64,000 bases of DNA from Candidatus Saccharimonadota bacterium (GTDB taxonomy: Bacteria; Patescibacteriota; Saccharimonadia; Saccharimonadales; Saccharimonadaceae). The stretch's first letter is position 1. Each line of letters begins with the position of its first letter. Both the position numbers and the translations under genes were made by a program. The notes below the pieces were generated by a model. The model searched no databases, was not told where the DNA came from, and saw only the letters and a list, made by a program, of their open reading frames with translations. The stretch is taken from NCBI GenBank assembly GCA_905371715.1, contig CAJPLV010000001.1, positions 65,411-129,410 on the forward strand. Direction: 5' to 3'. Shown piece after piece: positions 1-8,066 of the stretch.

Positions 1-26
1 AGTTGCGCGCCGCTGTGAAAATATAA
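1..26 (+). CDS. rsmH: C-terminal end of 16S rRNA (cytosine1402-N4)-methyltransferase RsmH (MraW), partial
   Basis: Only the last seven codons and the TAA stop are in the window; from base 3 they read LRAAVKI. This fits the usual RsmH ending (SAKLR followed by a few residues), and rsmH is the standard gene just before ftsL in the division and cell-wall cluster. The call rests on the short peptide and on position, so it is tentative. Confidence 0.5.
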
Positions 27-51
27 CACAAACAGAAAGGGGGATGTAACC

Positions 52-123
52 ATGACGCGTCACATCCAAGTCCAAGACAAGAACGAAGCTGTGCGCAGCG
101 TTGTTGTGCGCCGTAAGGTATAG
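52..123 (+). CDS. Possible 23-codon micro-ORF between rsmH and ftsL
   Basis: An ATG at 52 preceded by a purine-rich GAAAGGGGG (36-44) opens a 23-residue frame (MTRHIQVQDK...VVVRRKV) ending at TAG 121-123. It is basic at its C-terminus and matches no family I recognise. It sits between the rsmH end and a 13-bp hairpin, so it could be a leader peptide affecting ftsL-ftsI expression, or chance. Seen: start, purine-rich site, stop. Inferred: translation. Confidence 0.3.
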   Translation: MTRHIQVQDKNEAVRSVVVRRKV

Positions 124-140
124 TTTTTGCACTTTCACAC

Positions 141-174
141 GCTTAAGCGCCCCCGAAAAAAGGGGTGCTTAAGC
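141..174 (+). other. 13-bp stem-loop upstream of ftsL
   Basis: Bases 141-153 pair with 162-174 (one G-T pair) around an A-rich 8-nt loop. No T-run follows, so it is not a standard intrinsic terminator. It lies between the micro-ORF and the ftsL start and may stabilise or process the mRNA. Confidence 0.5.
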
Positions 175-197
175 TGCCGAGAGGGTAATACGATGAA

Positions 198-611
198 ATG
201 AACAGAGCAACCGATGCATGTTGCCATAGTATTAACATAAACACGAAATATTCCACCACCATGCCATATCATCGAACAGTACAATTTAATAGCCGGCGCC
301 AAGGTAATTATGGGCGTAATCGCAATACAGTTGCTTTTGCATCGGCTGTCAAGCTTGGTCCCGTGTCGCATACAGTGATCGTTGCTTTGATGATTACGAT
401 TTTAGGTCTGATATACTTAACACAGGCGACACGCGTGTCGAGCTATGATTACGCGGCGAATACTATGTCTGATAAAATTTCGTCGTTAACTGAGCAAAAG
501 AATGATTTAGCGGTCGAAAATGCTCGCTTGACAGCGCTTCAGTCGGTGAAGGGGAGCAGTGTCGCGCAAGCAATGACATCGCCAGCCGATACGCAATACG
601 TGAGCAAATAA
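198..611 (+). CDS. ftsL: FtsL/DivIC-like septal membrane protein
   Basis: A 137-residue bitopic protein: a basic, unstructured N-terminus, one transmembrane helix around residues 54-73 (VIVALMITILGLIYL), then a coiled-coil-like stretch rich in E, L and N (DKISSLTEQKNDLAVENARL). This is the build of FtsL, which pairs with FtsB/DivIC and FtsQ to activate septal peptidoglycan synthesis. Its place between rsmH and the septal PBP supports this. A GAGAGGG site (180-186) lies upstream; a micro start-stop ATGAAATGA overlaps the chosen ATG. ATG 261 is an alternative start giving 116 residues. Sequence conservation in FtsL is low, so topology and context carry the call. Confidence 0.7.
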   Translation: MNRATDACCHSININTKYSTTMPYHRTVQFNSRRQGNYGRNRNTVAFASAVKLGPVSHTVIVALMITILGLIYLTQATRVSSYDYAANTMSDKISSLTEQKNDLAVENARLTALQSVKGSSVAQAMTSPADTQYVSK

Positions 612-615
612 GTGT

Positions 616-2364
616 ATGAATATAGGTAGTCGAGGCGATACGCGGATTGGCGTGTTGGGTATTTTGACGCTTTTAGCGCTGCTGGTAATGGTAGCGCAGC
701 TTTTTCGCGTGCAGGTACTGCAGCATAATTATTACGTTCAGTTGGCAGATAAAGAGCACATCAAAAAGTTTACGCTACGCGCGGCGCGCGGGGAAATCTA
801 CGCGATGGACGGCAACGCGCCGGCGAAACTCGTGATGAATACGACGGTGTATACGGTTTGGGTTGATCCGACGCTCGTAACAGACAAGCAGAAAGTAGTT
901 GATGTGATGAATCGTGTGGCGGGCGGCAATGTGCGCAAAGACTTTCGTCAATATTTAGATGCAAAAAATACGCGCTATCAAGTGATTGCGACGAAAGTTA
1001 ACCGCGTGCAGGCGCAGAAAATCAAAGACGAGAAGCTTGCCGGTGTCGGATTTGATGCATCAACGCAGCGCGTCTACCCGGAAGGAGCGCTTGCGAGCCA
1101 GGTGCTCGGTTTCGTGAATGGCGAAGGGCAGGGGAAGTACGGTTTTGAGCAGGCAAACGACGAAACACTTGCCGGTAAAGACGGCGAACTAAAAACTGTG
1201 ACCGATGTGCGCGACGTACCGTTGACTGTGACCGATAAAAATATCAAAAAACCAGCGGTAAATGGCAAAAACATGGTGCTGACAATTGATCGCAATGTGC
1301 AATCAAAAGTTGAAGAAGCCCTTGTGGCGGGTGTAAAGCGAAGCGGTGCGACGCGGGCGAGTGCGATCGTGATGGACCCGCAAACGGGCAAAGTGCTCGC
1401 GATGGCGAATGTGCCGACGTACGACCCGTCTAATCTAAATGTGAAGGACGTGGCGGTCTTTAATAACAGTACAATTTCAAATCCATATGAGCCTGGTTCT
1501 GATATCAAGACTTTTACGGTTGCGACAGGTATTGACCGCGGCGTGATTACACCTGATAGCACATACGATAACACCGGTAAGATTAAGGTTGAAGACATTA
1601 CTATTAACAACGCAACAAAGAACGCGGCAGTGACAGGAACTATTACGATGCAAACAGCGCTAAATTGGTCGCTTAACACTGGTATGGTGACGATCGCGCA
1701 GCGTTTAGGCAATGGCACATATATTACGCGTGCGGCACGCAATACGATCTACGAATATTTTCATGATAAGTTTAAGCTGGGCGAGTTGACCGGTATTGAG
1801 CTTGCGAATGAAGCGAAAGGCACGATTATTTCGCCGCTGCAGCAGGAGGGCAATGCCGTGCGTTATAGCAACATGGTATTCGGGCAAGGTATGGACGCGA
1901 CGATGCTGCAAGTGGCGAGCGGCTTTTGCGCAGTGGTAAACGGTGGAACGTATTTTGCGCCGACGATCATTAACGGTACAATTAACGACGATGGCGTTTT
2001 CGCTCCAGCAGGCACAAAAGCTCAATCACGCGTCATTACTGAAGCAACATCAACGACGGTGCGCGAGATGGTTCACCAATCGCATTATGCAACGTACAAT
2101 CCGAAAGACGGTTCGGAGCGCTATCTTGTGGGCGGCAAGACTGGCACATCTGAAACGATTGTGAACGGCAAATATGCCAGCAATCAGACGATTGGAACGT
2201 ATTTGGGCTATGGCGGCGAGAAGGGGCAAACTCCACGTTACGTTATCATGGTTGAAATCGCCGCCAATGGCAAAGATATGGGCGGCGGTAGCGACGCGAA
2301 GCCGATTTTTAACGACATATCAAATTGGATGCTCAATTATTTAATGTTAACGCCGCAAGGCTAG
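616..2364 (+). CDS. ftsI: Septal penicillin-binding protein (FtsI/PBP2-like transpeptidase)
   Basis: A 582-residue class B PBP that cross-links septal peptidoglycan. It has one N-terminal membrane anchor (about residues 11-30), a PBP-dimer domain (about 50-200) and a transpeptidase domain with all three active-site motifs: SDIK at 295-298 in the usual EPGS context, SLN at 352-354 and KTGTS at 508-512. It starts 4 nt after the ftsL stop, so the two genes are almost certainly co-transcribed. No PASTA domains follow. The motif spacing is normal and the enzyme should be active. Confidence 0.93.
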   Translation: MNIGSRGDTRIGVLGILTLLALLVMVAQLFRVQVLQHNYYVQLADKEHIKKFTLRAARGEIYAMDGNAPAKLVMNTTVYTVWVDPTLVTDKQKVVDVMNRVAGGNVRKDFRQYLDAKNTRYQVIATKVNRVQAQKIKDEKLAGVGFDASTQRVYPEGALASQVLGFVNGEGQGKYGFEQANDETLAGKDGELKTVTDVRDVPLTVTDKNIKKPAVNGKNMVLTIDRNVQSKVEEALVAGVKRSGATRASAIVMDPQTGKVLAMANVPTYDPSNLNVKDVAVFNNSTISNPYEPGSDIKTFTVATGIDRGVITPDSTYDNTGKIKVEDITINNATKNAAVTGTITMQTALNWSLNTGMVTIAQRLGNGTYITRAARNTIYEYFHDKFKLGELTGIELANEAKGTIISPLQQEGNAVRYSNMVFGQGMDATMLQVASGFCAVVNGGTYFAPTIINGTINDDGVFAPAGTKAQSRVITEATSTTVREMVHQSHYATYNPKDGSERYLVGGKTGTSETIVNGKYASNQTIGTYLGYGGEKGQTPRYVIMVEIAANGKDMGGGSDAKPIFNDISNWMLNYLMLTPQG

Positions 2365-2370
2365 ACGGGG

Positions 2371-2376
2371 TATACT
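2371..2376 (+). promoter_or_regulatory. -10-like box (TATACT) 7 nt before mraY
   Basis: TATACT followed by 7 nt and the mraY ATG. This is the spacing seen before many genes in this window and suggests an internal promoter giving a leaderless mraY transcript. No obvious -35 box. Confidence 0.4.
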
Positions 2377-2383
2377 GGATAGT

Positions 2384-3418
2384 ATGACAATCGTAAATTT
2401 CTCGAATGAATTAAATCAAACCTTTGCGTTGAGCGTGGCGGCGTTCTTGTTGGCAATGATACTAACGCCGGTTTATACGCATTTCGCATATAAATATAAA
2501 TTCTGGAAAACGCAGCGTAGCGCAGCAGTAACAGGGGAGCGGCTAAAGATTTTTAATATACTGCACAAAGAGAAAATCGCACGGCACGTTCCGACAATGG
2601 CGGGCACTATCGCGGTGGTCGCTATTATGGCTATTACATTGGCGCGCAACCTTGACCGGGCGCAAACTTGGCTGCCGCTCGCGGCATTGCTCGGCGGAGC
2701 ATTTGTCGGGCTGATCGATGATGTGCTCAATGTGTTCGGCTCAAATCGTAAGGATGCCGGGCTGCGCAGCTGGGTGAAGTTCGCGATGATTACTGCAATG
2801 AGTATTGTGCTCGGCTGGTTCTTCTACACGAAACTTGGCTACAATACGATCCATATACCGTACTTTGGCGAATGGCAAGTCGGCGCATGGATTATTTTCT
2901 TTTTTGTATTAGCAGTGGTGTCAACGGGCAATGCGGTGAACATCAGCGACGGGCTTGATGGATTAGCGGGCGGTTTGTTGGTAATGTCGTTTTCAGCGTT
3001 TGGCGTGATTGCGCTATTACAGGGGCATATTAAGCTGGCGGGCTTCTGCTTCACGGTAGTAGGCGCATTACTGAGCTACCTGTGGTTTAATATTTACCCG
3101 GCGCGATTTTTCATGGGCGATGTTGGTAGCTTTGCATTTGGGACGAGCTTAGGCGTTGTTGCGATGATGACGAATACGCTGTTTTTACTGCCGATTATCG
3201 GGATTTTATTTGTGGTTGAGGCGGGTTCAAGTCTACTACAAATCATCAGCAAGAAACTATTTCATCGTAAGATATTTGTCTCGGCCCCAATCCACCATCA
3301 CTTAGAGGCAACAGGTTGGCCGGAAGTGAAAGTTACGATGCGCTTTTGGGTGATTGCCGGCGTGGCGGCGTTTATCGGCATGCTGATGGCGCTGAGCGGA
3401 GGGCATATTACATCGTGA
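2384..3418 (+). CDS. mraY: Phospho-N-acetylmuramoyl-pentapeptide transferase (MraY)
   Basis: A 344-residue polytopic membrane enzyme that transfers phospho-MurNAc-pentapeptide to undecaprenyl phosphate, forming lipid I. Diagnostic motifs: the DD pair at 112-113, NISDGLDGLAGG at 186-197, FFMGDVGS at 242-249 with the catalytic-loop Asp, and the HHH triad at 304-306. About ten hydrophobic segments are visible and length is typical. The stop overlaps the GTG start of ftsW (GTGA). Confidence 0.95.
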   Translation: MTIVNFSNELNQTFALSVAAFLLAMILTPVYTHFAYKYKFWKTQRSAAVTGERLKIFNILHKEKIARHVPTMAGTIAVVAIMAITLARNLDRAQTWLPLAALLGGAFVGLIDDVLNVFGSNRKDAGLRSWVKFAMITAMSIVLGWFFYTKLGYNTIHIPYFGEWQVGAWIIFFFVLAVVSTGNAVNISDGLDGLAGGLLVMSFSAFGVIALLQGHIKLAGFCFTVVGALLSYLWFNIYPARFFMGDVGSFAFGTSLGVVAMMTNTLFLLPIIGILFVVEAGSSLLQIISKKLFHRKIFVSAPIHHHLEATGWPEVKVTMRFWVIAGVAAFIGMLMALSGGHITS

Positions 3419-4731
3419 GCGGTGGTCTAGCCTTATCACACCGAGAAGCAGTACGTGCTCGTACGAACCATCAAAGGCAGCGGCGGCATCGTCCCGACTA
3501 TATGATCGTCATGTGCATGGGCGTGCTGATGCTCATTGGTTTGGTTGTGATGTATGCGATTGGTCCGCAGCGCGCCAATGTAATGAATGCGGCATATAAT
3601 GGCTCGTATTCGGCGACATACTTTGCAGTTAAACAATTCATTAGTTTGCTCATTGCGCTTGCTGCGTTTGTCGTATTGGCGCTTGTGCCGTTCTCAGTGT
3701 TAAAAAACCAAGCGGGAAAGTTTATGGCTGCGGCACTTATTGCGTCTGCATTGCTGTTTTTGGTGGGAAATGTTGCACATATTGATACGCTCGCGCAGGC
3801 GACGCTCGGCGCGTATCGTTGGTTTAATTTTGGCAGCTTCGGCGGATTCCAGCCGTCTGAGCTAATGAAGTTTGCTGTCGTTATATTCATGGCAGTGTTT
3901 CTAGGCAATCGTTACCAGCAGGGCAAAATTAACAACCCGAAAGAAACGGTTTATCCGATGACAGGACTTTTGGCGTTATTGCTGCTTATTATTGTTGTTG
4001 TTCAGAAAGACATGGGCACAGGCGTGGCGATTGCAGCAACGGTCGTATCGATGTTCATTGTTAGTACGATGAATTGGCAGATCCTGGCAAAAATTGCAGG
4101 CGTTGGCGTTGTTGTAGGGCTTGCGCTGGTCGTGTCGTCGCCGCACCGCATGGAGCGCATCGGCACATTCTTTAGCTCGAGCAACGATGTTGCTGCAGCA
4201 GATGAACGCGATAATAACTATCACATCAAAAACGCGATGATTGCTTTAGGAACAGGCGGGTTGCTTGGGCGCGGAATTGGCAAAAGTATCCAGGCGACCG
4301 GATATTTGCCCGAGGCGGTAAATGACTCGATTTTTGCAATCATGGGTGAGATTTTTGGGTTTGCCGGCACAGTTTGTATCATTGGGTTATTTGGTATTTT
4401 GTTATTCCGCATTTTGCGCATTTCCGATCAGCTCCCCGATATGTCTATGCGAATCGCGGCAGCAGGCGTGTTTGGCTGGCTGCTTGCACACGTTGTAATG
4501 AACGTTGCTTCAATGATTGGACTGATTCCTCTCACAGGTATTACGTTGCCGCTGCTTAGTTTTGGCGGAACGAGTATGATTTTTATGAGCGGCGCGCTGG
4601 GTGTCGTGTTTCAACTTTCGCGGTATACTAATCATAAGTCAGTTAACATGAAGGAGGACGCTCGTGCGGATTTTGGCAGCAGGCGGCGGGTCGGGCGGAC
4701 ACGTTACGCCGGTCGTCGCAGTATTGCGTGA
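3415..4731 (+). CDS. ftsW: Lipid II polymerase / division protein FtsW (SEDS family)
   Basis: SEDS glycosyltransferase that polymerises lipid II at the septum together with the PBP encoded upstream. Conserved segments: GAYRWFNFG...FQPSELMKFA, QKDMGTGVAI, DSIFAIMGEIFGF and the C-terminal GITLPLLSFGGTS. The GTG at 3415 is preferred over ATG 3316 because it overlaps the mraY stop by 4 nt and the upstream part would merely overlap mraY; this gives 438 residues. The last 22 codons overlap murG and encode a basic Arg-rich cytoplasmic tail. Confidence 0.93.
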   Translation: MSGGLALSHREAVRARTNHQRQRRHRPDYMIVMCMGVLMLIGLVVMYAIGPQRANVMNAAYNGSYSATYFAVKQFISLLIALAAFVVLALVPFSVLKNQAGKFMAAALIASALLFLVGNVAHIDTLAQATLGAYRWFNFGSFGGFQPSELMKFAVVIFMAVFLGNRYQQGKINNPKETVYPMTGLLALLLLIIVVVQKDMGTGVAIAATVVSMFIVSTMNWQILAKIAGVGVVVGLALVVSSPHRMERIGTFFSSSNDVAAADERDNNYHIKNAMIALGTGGLLGRGIGKSIQATGYLPEAVNDSIFAIMGEIFGFAGTVCIIGLFGILLFRILRISDQLPDMSMRIAAAGVFGWLLAHVVMNVASMIGLIPLTGITLPLLSFGGTSMIFMSGALGVVFQLSRYTNHKSVNMKEDARADFGSRRRVGRTRYAGRRSIA

Positions 4732-5824
4732 ATTGCGGAAAATAGAACCAGACACAGAGATTCGGTTCTGGGTCGACCATGCATTTGAAAAACAAGCACG
4801 TACTGTCATGGGGGGGTACGATGATTCCATTCGTGTTGATACAATTGTGAGCGGTAAGTTGCGCCGGTATCATCACTTGAAATGGTGGCAGCAGTTGATG
4901 AAGTTTCGTACAATTACGCTACCTAATATCATCGATGTAGTTAAGGTGAGCGTTGGGTTTATGCAATGTCTATGCAAGCTAATCGCGTGGCGTCCGGACG
5001 TCGTTTTTACGAAAGGCGGATACGTGTGTTTGCCGGTTGGTTTGGCGGCGCATGTGCTGAGGATTCCACTTGTTATTCACGACTCTGACGCGCACCCCGG
5101 CTTGACGAATCGCGTTTTGGCGCGTTGGGCGGACGCAATTGGTACGGGTGCGCCGCTAAAATTCTACCCATACCCGCGCGAGATCTCGCAGTATGTTGGT
5201 GTGCCAATTATGGAAGATTTTGTACCGTATAGCGATGAGCGGCGGCGTGACGTCAAAGTAAAGCTTGGATTTGATCCGACGCGGCCGCTTGTTGTTGTGA
5301 CAGGCGGCGGCCTTGGTGCACGGCGTATTAATGATGCAGTTGTTGCAATGCTGTCGCAGCTTACGAAACAAACTAACGTTATTCTCATCACCGGTGCGCA
5401 GCAATATAGTGATATTCGCGCACGCGTTCCGAATGATACTAGCAAGGTGCATATTCATGATTTTATTAGCAGCGGGCTGGTTGATATGCTTGGTGCGGCA
5501 GACATTGTTGTGGCGCGTGCAGGCGCAACGACGATCTTGGAGCTTGCGGCGCTCGCCAAACCGACGATCTTAGTGCCGAATGGCTACCTGACGGGCGGCC
5601 ATCAGCTAAAAAACGCGGCGGTATACGAAGAAAAAGGCGCAGTGAAAGTAATTGATGAATTGCAATTGGACGACCACCCTAAGGTGCTTGTTCAGGCGAT
5701 TGAAGCGCTGCTCGCGGATCGTGCGGCAATGGCTCGTATGGGCGCCGCATTTTTGGCCTTTGCTCATCCGCACGCGGCGCGCGATATGGCTGAGATGATC
5801 GTCCGAACTGCTAAGCGTAAGTGA
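4664..5824 (+). CDS. murG: UDP-GlcNAc:lipid I N-acetylglucosaminyltransferase (MurG)
   Basis: 386-residue GT-B glycosyltransferase making lipid II on the inner membrane face. Motifs: GGGSGGHVTP at 7-16, a GGGLGARRIND loop in the middle, and the C-terminal nucleotide-sugar site ARAGATTILELAALAKPTILVP followed by GGHQLKNA. The start is GTG 4664, chosen because an AAGGAGG ribosome site (4651-4657) inside ftsW sits just upstream. Bases 4856-4885 of this gene are identical to a spacer in the CRISPR array at 15227-15256, so the gene is a potential self-target of Cas9. Confidence 0.95.
   Translation: MRILAAGGGSGGHVTPVVAVLRELRKIEPDTEIRFWVDHAFEKQARTVMGGYDDSIRVDTIVSGKLRRYHHLKWWQQLMKFRTITLPNIIDVVKVSVGFMQCLCKLIAWRPDVVFTKGGYVCLPVGLAAHVLRIPLVIHDSDAHPGLTNRVLARWADAIGTGAPLKFYPYPREISQYVGVPIMEDFVPYSDERRRDVKVKLGFDPTRPLVVVTGGGLGARRINDAVVAMLSQLTKQTNVILITGAQQYSDIRARVPNDTSKVHIHDFISSGLVDMLGAADIVVARAGATTILELAALAKPTILVPNGYLTGGHQLKNAAVYEEKGAVKVIDELQLDDHPKVLVQAIEALLADRAAMARMGAAFLAFAHPHAARDMAEMIVRTAKRK
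4856..4885 (-). other. Self-protospacer in murG (30/30 match to CRISPR spacer 15227-15256)
   Basis: All 30 bases are identical to the spacer at 15227-15256. With the array read on the minus strand, the crRNA-like strand of this protospacer is also minus, and the 3' flank where a type II PAM would lie reads ACCGCTCA. That is not NGG, but the PAM of this Cas9 is unknown. Confidence 0.95.
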
Positions 5825-5830
5825 TATAAT
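5825..5830 (+). promoter_or_regulatory. TATAAT box 8 nt before ftsQ
   Basis: A perfect TATAAT spans the murG stop region and ends 8 nt before the ATG of ftsQ, consistent with an internal promoter producing a leaderless or near-leaderless ftsQ mRNA. Confidence 0.5.
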
Positions 5831-5838
5831 AAAGATAT

Positions 5839-6807
5839 ATGCTAGGAAAATTCGGAAAAGCCGTGCTGCGTCGCCGCCCGCCGCAGCCAGTGCGTCGGCG
5901 GGCAATTGATCGCGATGATTCGGCGCAGCCGGGTGATTTAACGACAGCGAGTAGCTATGCTTTCCGGCGCAACCGCACGCTAACCGGCAGTCTTCTTTCC
6001 GAAATTTCGAGCCCAAGTGAACACCGCGCTGATCTTAAGTCGCCGCGCGTGCAAGCGCATACATTACGCTACCGTCATCGTAAGCTTGTATTACGATTAT
6101 TTGTGCTTTTGGCGGGCATCGCTGGCCTCGCATGGATACTTTATCAATCAGTTGTTTCGCCAAGTGTTACGCTTGTTGGCGTTGATTCACCGTCTACCGA
6201 AACGACGCAGCGCTATGAAAAGGCAATTCAGGATTACCTCGCGGCTCGTCCGTTTGAGCGGTTGCGCGCGCTGATAGATGTCAAATCTCTCGTTGATTAT
6301 CTGCAACATGATTATCCAGAGATTCAGTCTGTCGAGCCGACGGTCACCTTTGCCGGGTTTGGACGCGCGAAATTTTCTATCGTCATGCGTCATCCGGTTG
6401 TGTCGTGGCAAGCGGGTGTGACTCTCGTGTTTGTCGACTCTAGCGGCGCGGCGTTTTACCGGAATGTGCCCGAGTCGCCTGTCGTGCAAGTCATTGACCG
6501 TACGGGCGTTCAAGCGACGACAAATAAGGTCCTTGTAAGCAATCGATTTTTGGAATTTGTCGGCAAGGTCGTTGGGTATTTCTCGGCGCAAAAGTATACT
6601 GTTTCAAGCGTGATTTTACCTGAAGGTACAACGCGTCAAATAGAGGTGAAACTTGAAGGGGTAGGGTATCCGGTTAGGTTGTCGATTGATCGTGCGGCAG
6701 CAAGCCAGGTTGAAGATGCGGTACGCGCTATCCGATATTGCGCCGAACACTCGGTCAACCCGGCATATCTTGATGTGCGGGTGAGCAGGCGAGCATTTTA
6801 TAAATAG
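5839..6807 (+). CDS. ftsQ: FtsQ/DivIB-like division protein
   Basis: 322-residue bitopic protein: about 85 residues of Arg-rich cytoplasmic N-terminus, one transmembrane helix (LVLRLFVLLAGIAGLAWILY), then an extracytoplasmic part beginning with a POTRA-like segment (VTLVGVDSPST... through EPTVTF...) and a beta domain. FtsQ scaffolds FtsL/FtsB in the divisome. Last gene of the dcw cluster here; ftsA and ftsZ do not follow, the cluster stops at the phage integration site. Family assignment rests on topology, position and weak POTRA resemblance. Confidence 0.75.
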   Translation: MLGKFGKAVLRRRPPQPVRRRAIDRDDSAQPGDLTTASSYAFRRNRTLTGSLLSEISSPSEHRADLKSPRVQAHTLRYRHRKLVLRLFVLLAGIAGLAWILYQSVVSPSVTLVGVDSPSTETTQRYEKAIQDYLAARPFERLRALIDVKSLVDYLQHDYPEIQSVEPTVTFAGFGRAKFSIVMRHPVVSWQAGVTLVFVDSSGAAFYRNVPESPVVQVIDRTGVQATTNKVLVSNRFLEFVGKVVGYFSAQKYTVSSVILPEGTTRQIEVKLEGVGYPVRLSIDRAAASQVEDAVRAIRYCAEHSVNPAYLDVRVSRRAFYK

Positions 6808-7253
6808 AAAAGGTCACTTCTCTTGCCAATTGGGGGATGTTCTATTTTTGTTCGTTTTATCGTGATTGAGCGAGTGAGAGGAGAAACTATATAAAAATAT
6901 AAAATCGTATAAAAATCAAATAGGGCAGAAAAGCCAAAAAAAGATAGTGGGGGAATGTTTTTAACAAAAATGCAAATTAGCGGTAACCAGATATTTTTTG
7001 TGGATAACTTATGCGAAGACTAATTTCCTAAGAGTATAGTGTTGTTGCGAGTTGATTTTAATTGATTGAATGCGGCTGCTGCTCAAGATGTATTGACGCG
7101 CGTTAAGCGCGTTAAGCGATAGACGCAGTAGATATAATAAATAAGACGCAATTTTCGAGTAAATCCCCTACGAAAGATAAGAGTAGTTTTTTTGTAAAGT
7201 AAATTAGCGCTCACAGCAGATGGATGCTAATTCATATTCTTGCACGATATTTT
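6808..7253. other. Gene-free AT-rich stretch between ftsQ and the dif-like site
   Basis: No convincing gene. It is A/T-rich with TATAAA-like runs and a tandem GCGCGTTAA repeat (7099-7116). It separates the dcw cluster from the dif-like site. Confidence 0.5.
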
Positions 7254-7281
7254 AAGTCGTAAAACGGACATTGTGCGACGT
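7254..7281. other. dif: dif-like XerC/XerD site; left end (attL) of the integrated inovirus
   Basis: Two 11-bp arms, AAGTCGTAAAA (7254-7264) and TTGTGCGACGT (7271-7281), flank a 6-bp centre CGGACA. The reverse complement of the left arm matches the right arm at 8 of 11 positions, the build of a chromosome dimer resolution site; the right arm resembles a XerC half-site. The centre plus right arm plus three bases (7265-7284) recur exactly at 13322-13341. Inferred: XerCD-mediated phage insertion. Confidence 0.75.
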
Positions 7282-7370
7282 TAACTCCACTACAACCCTC
7301 ATCTTTCAAAATCCCGTGTTATGATAGCCTCATCATTAACTAACCTGTACGAAAGGATGAAAATACTCGT

Positions 7371-7601
7371 ATGGACGAAAGCACTAACTCCCCTCTAAAT
7401 TCAGATAATTTGTTGTCTGTAATATCACGCGTTTGGGCTACAAAAGAAGTTTCTAAGCGCACGAATAATCCCTATTATCAAATTCACATTGCATTTGGTG
7501 ATACCTACACGTTTGAGGCGTTTCTCACTAAGGAGCAACTCGCGCTGATCGGTCTTGCGCAGGAACGTCGCAGAAAGGCTGAAATTGATGCCATGATTTG
7601 A
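7371..7601 (+). CDS. Small first gene of the inovirus; possibly a ssDNA-binding (pV-like) protein
   Basis: 76 residues, no membrane segment, mixed beta-like N-half (YYQIHIAFGDTYTFEAFLT) and a charged helical end (QERRRKAEIDAMI). I do not recognise a family. Inoviruses commonly carry a small soluble ssDNA-binding protein before the coat genes, so that is the leading guess from position and size. A GAAAGGATGAAAA purine-rich stretch precedes the ATG. Confidence 0.5.
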   Translation: MDESTNSPLNSDNLLSVISRVWATKEVSKRTNNPYYQIHIAFGDTYTFEAFLTKEQLALIGLAQERRRKAEIDAMI

Positions 7602-7644
7602 TCTAATCATGTTCTCCCTTTGTTCTTTTACAATAATCAACCCA

Positions 7645-7665
7645 TGGGCTTCCAGGATAAAAGCC
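7645..7665 (+). other. Small hairpin between first gene and coat gene
   Basis: GGGCTT (7645-7650) pairs with AAGCCC (7660-7665). No T-run follows. It lies in the 150-nt gap before the coat gene and may be a processing or partial termination site. Confidence 0.3.
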
Positions 7666-7753
7666 CTCTAAACACCTGGGTAGCCTTATTTGCGCGATAG
7701 GGCGGGCTGCTTCTCCACCATAGCATTAAGTCGCGCAAGAAAGGTGTTTGGAT

Positions 7754-7936
7754 ATGTTGCAGGCTTTTGGCGCAGGCGAAGCTGTGTTCCCTGCCGATAC
7801 AATTACAACGTTCACTACTGCGGTGACCGGTGTACTCTCGGCGAACATTGGTGTGGTGATCGGTATCTTGGCGTTTGTCTTCGGTATTAAATTCATCATG
7901 CGCCTCTTTAACAAGAGTACCCGCGGTCATATGTAA
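7754..7936 (+). CDS. Inovirus major coat protein (pVIII/Pf3-like)
   Basis: 60 residues with the layout of a filamentous phage major coat: a short acidic amphipathic N-part (MLQAFGAGEAVFPADTI), one membrane-spanning hydrophobic helix (about 28-48, LSANIGVVIGILAFVFGIKF) and a basic C-end (RLFNKSTRGH) that would contact DNA. There is no cleavable signal peptide, as in the Pf3 coat. An AAGAAAGG site lies upstream; TTG 7748 is a possible earlier start (62 aa). It is followed by strong stem-loops, as expected for a highly expressed coat gene. Confidence 0.75.
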   Translation: MLQAFGAGEAVFPADTITTFTTAVTGVLSANIGVVIGILAFVFGIKFIMRLFNKSTRGHM

Positions 7937-7943
7937 ACCGTGT

Positions 7944-7967
7944 GCCCATAACATTAACGTTGTGGGC
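7944..7967 (+). other. 9-bp hairpin just after the coat gene
   Basis: GCCCATAAC (7944-7952) pairs with GTTGTGGGC (7959-7967), with one T-G pair. Its right arm overlaps the left arm of the larger inverted repeat at 7960-8049, so the two structures exclude each other. Confidence 0.5.
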
Positions 7968-8049
7968 TAAATATCTAGATTTCGTTTTAATTAATTTAAC
8001 TATGATTTGTTTCTTGACCTCTTTAGAAATCTAGATATTTAGCTCACAA
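7960..8049. repeat. 24-bp inverted repeat with 42-nt loop in the inovirus
   Basis: Arms 7960-7983 and 8026-8049 are reverse complements at 23 of 24 positions (the mismatch is G-T pairable), separated by 42 AT-rich bases. Candidate roles are a terminator after the coat gene, a packaging signal, or a replication origin element; filamentous phages use long hairpins for all three. Structure is seen; role is inferred. Confidence 0.7.
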
Positions 8050-8066
8050 AGAAAGAGTAATTATCA

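Noticed and set aside
7093-7138. Promoter TTGACG ... TATAAT before attL
   Set aside because: The boxes are 34 nt apart, too far for a normal promoter.
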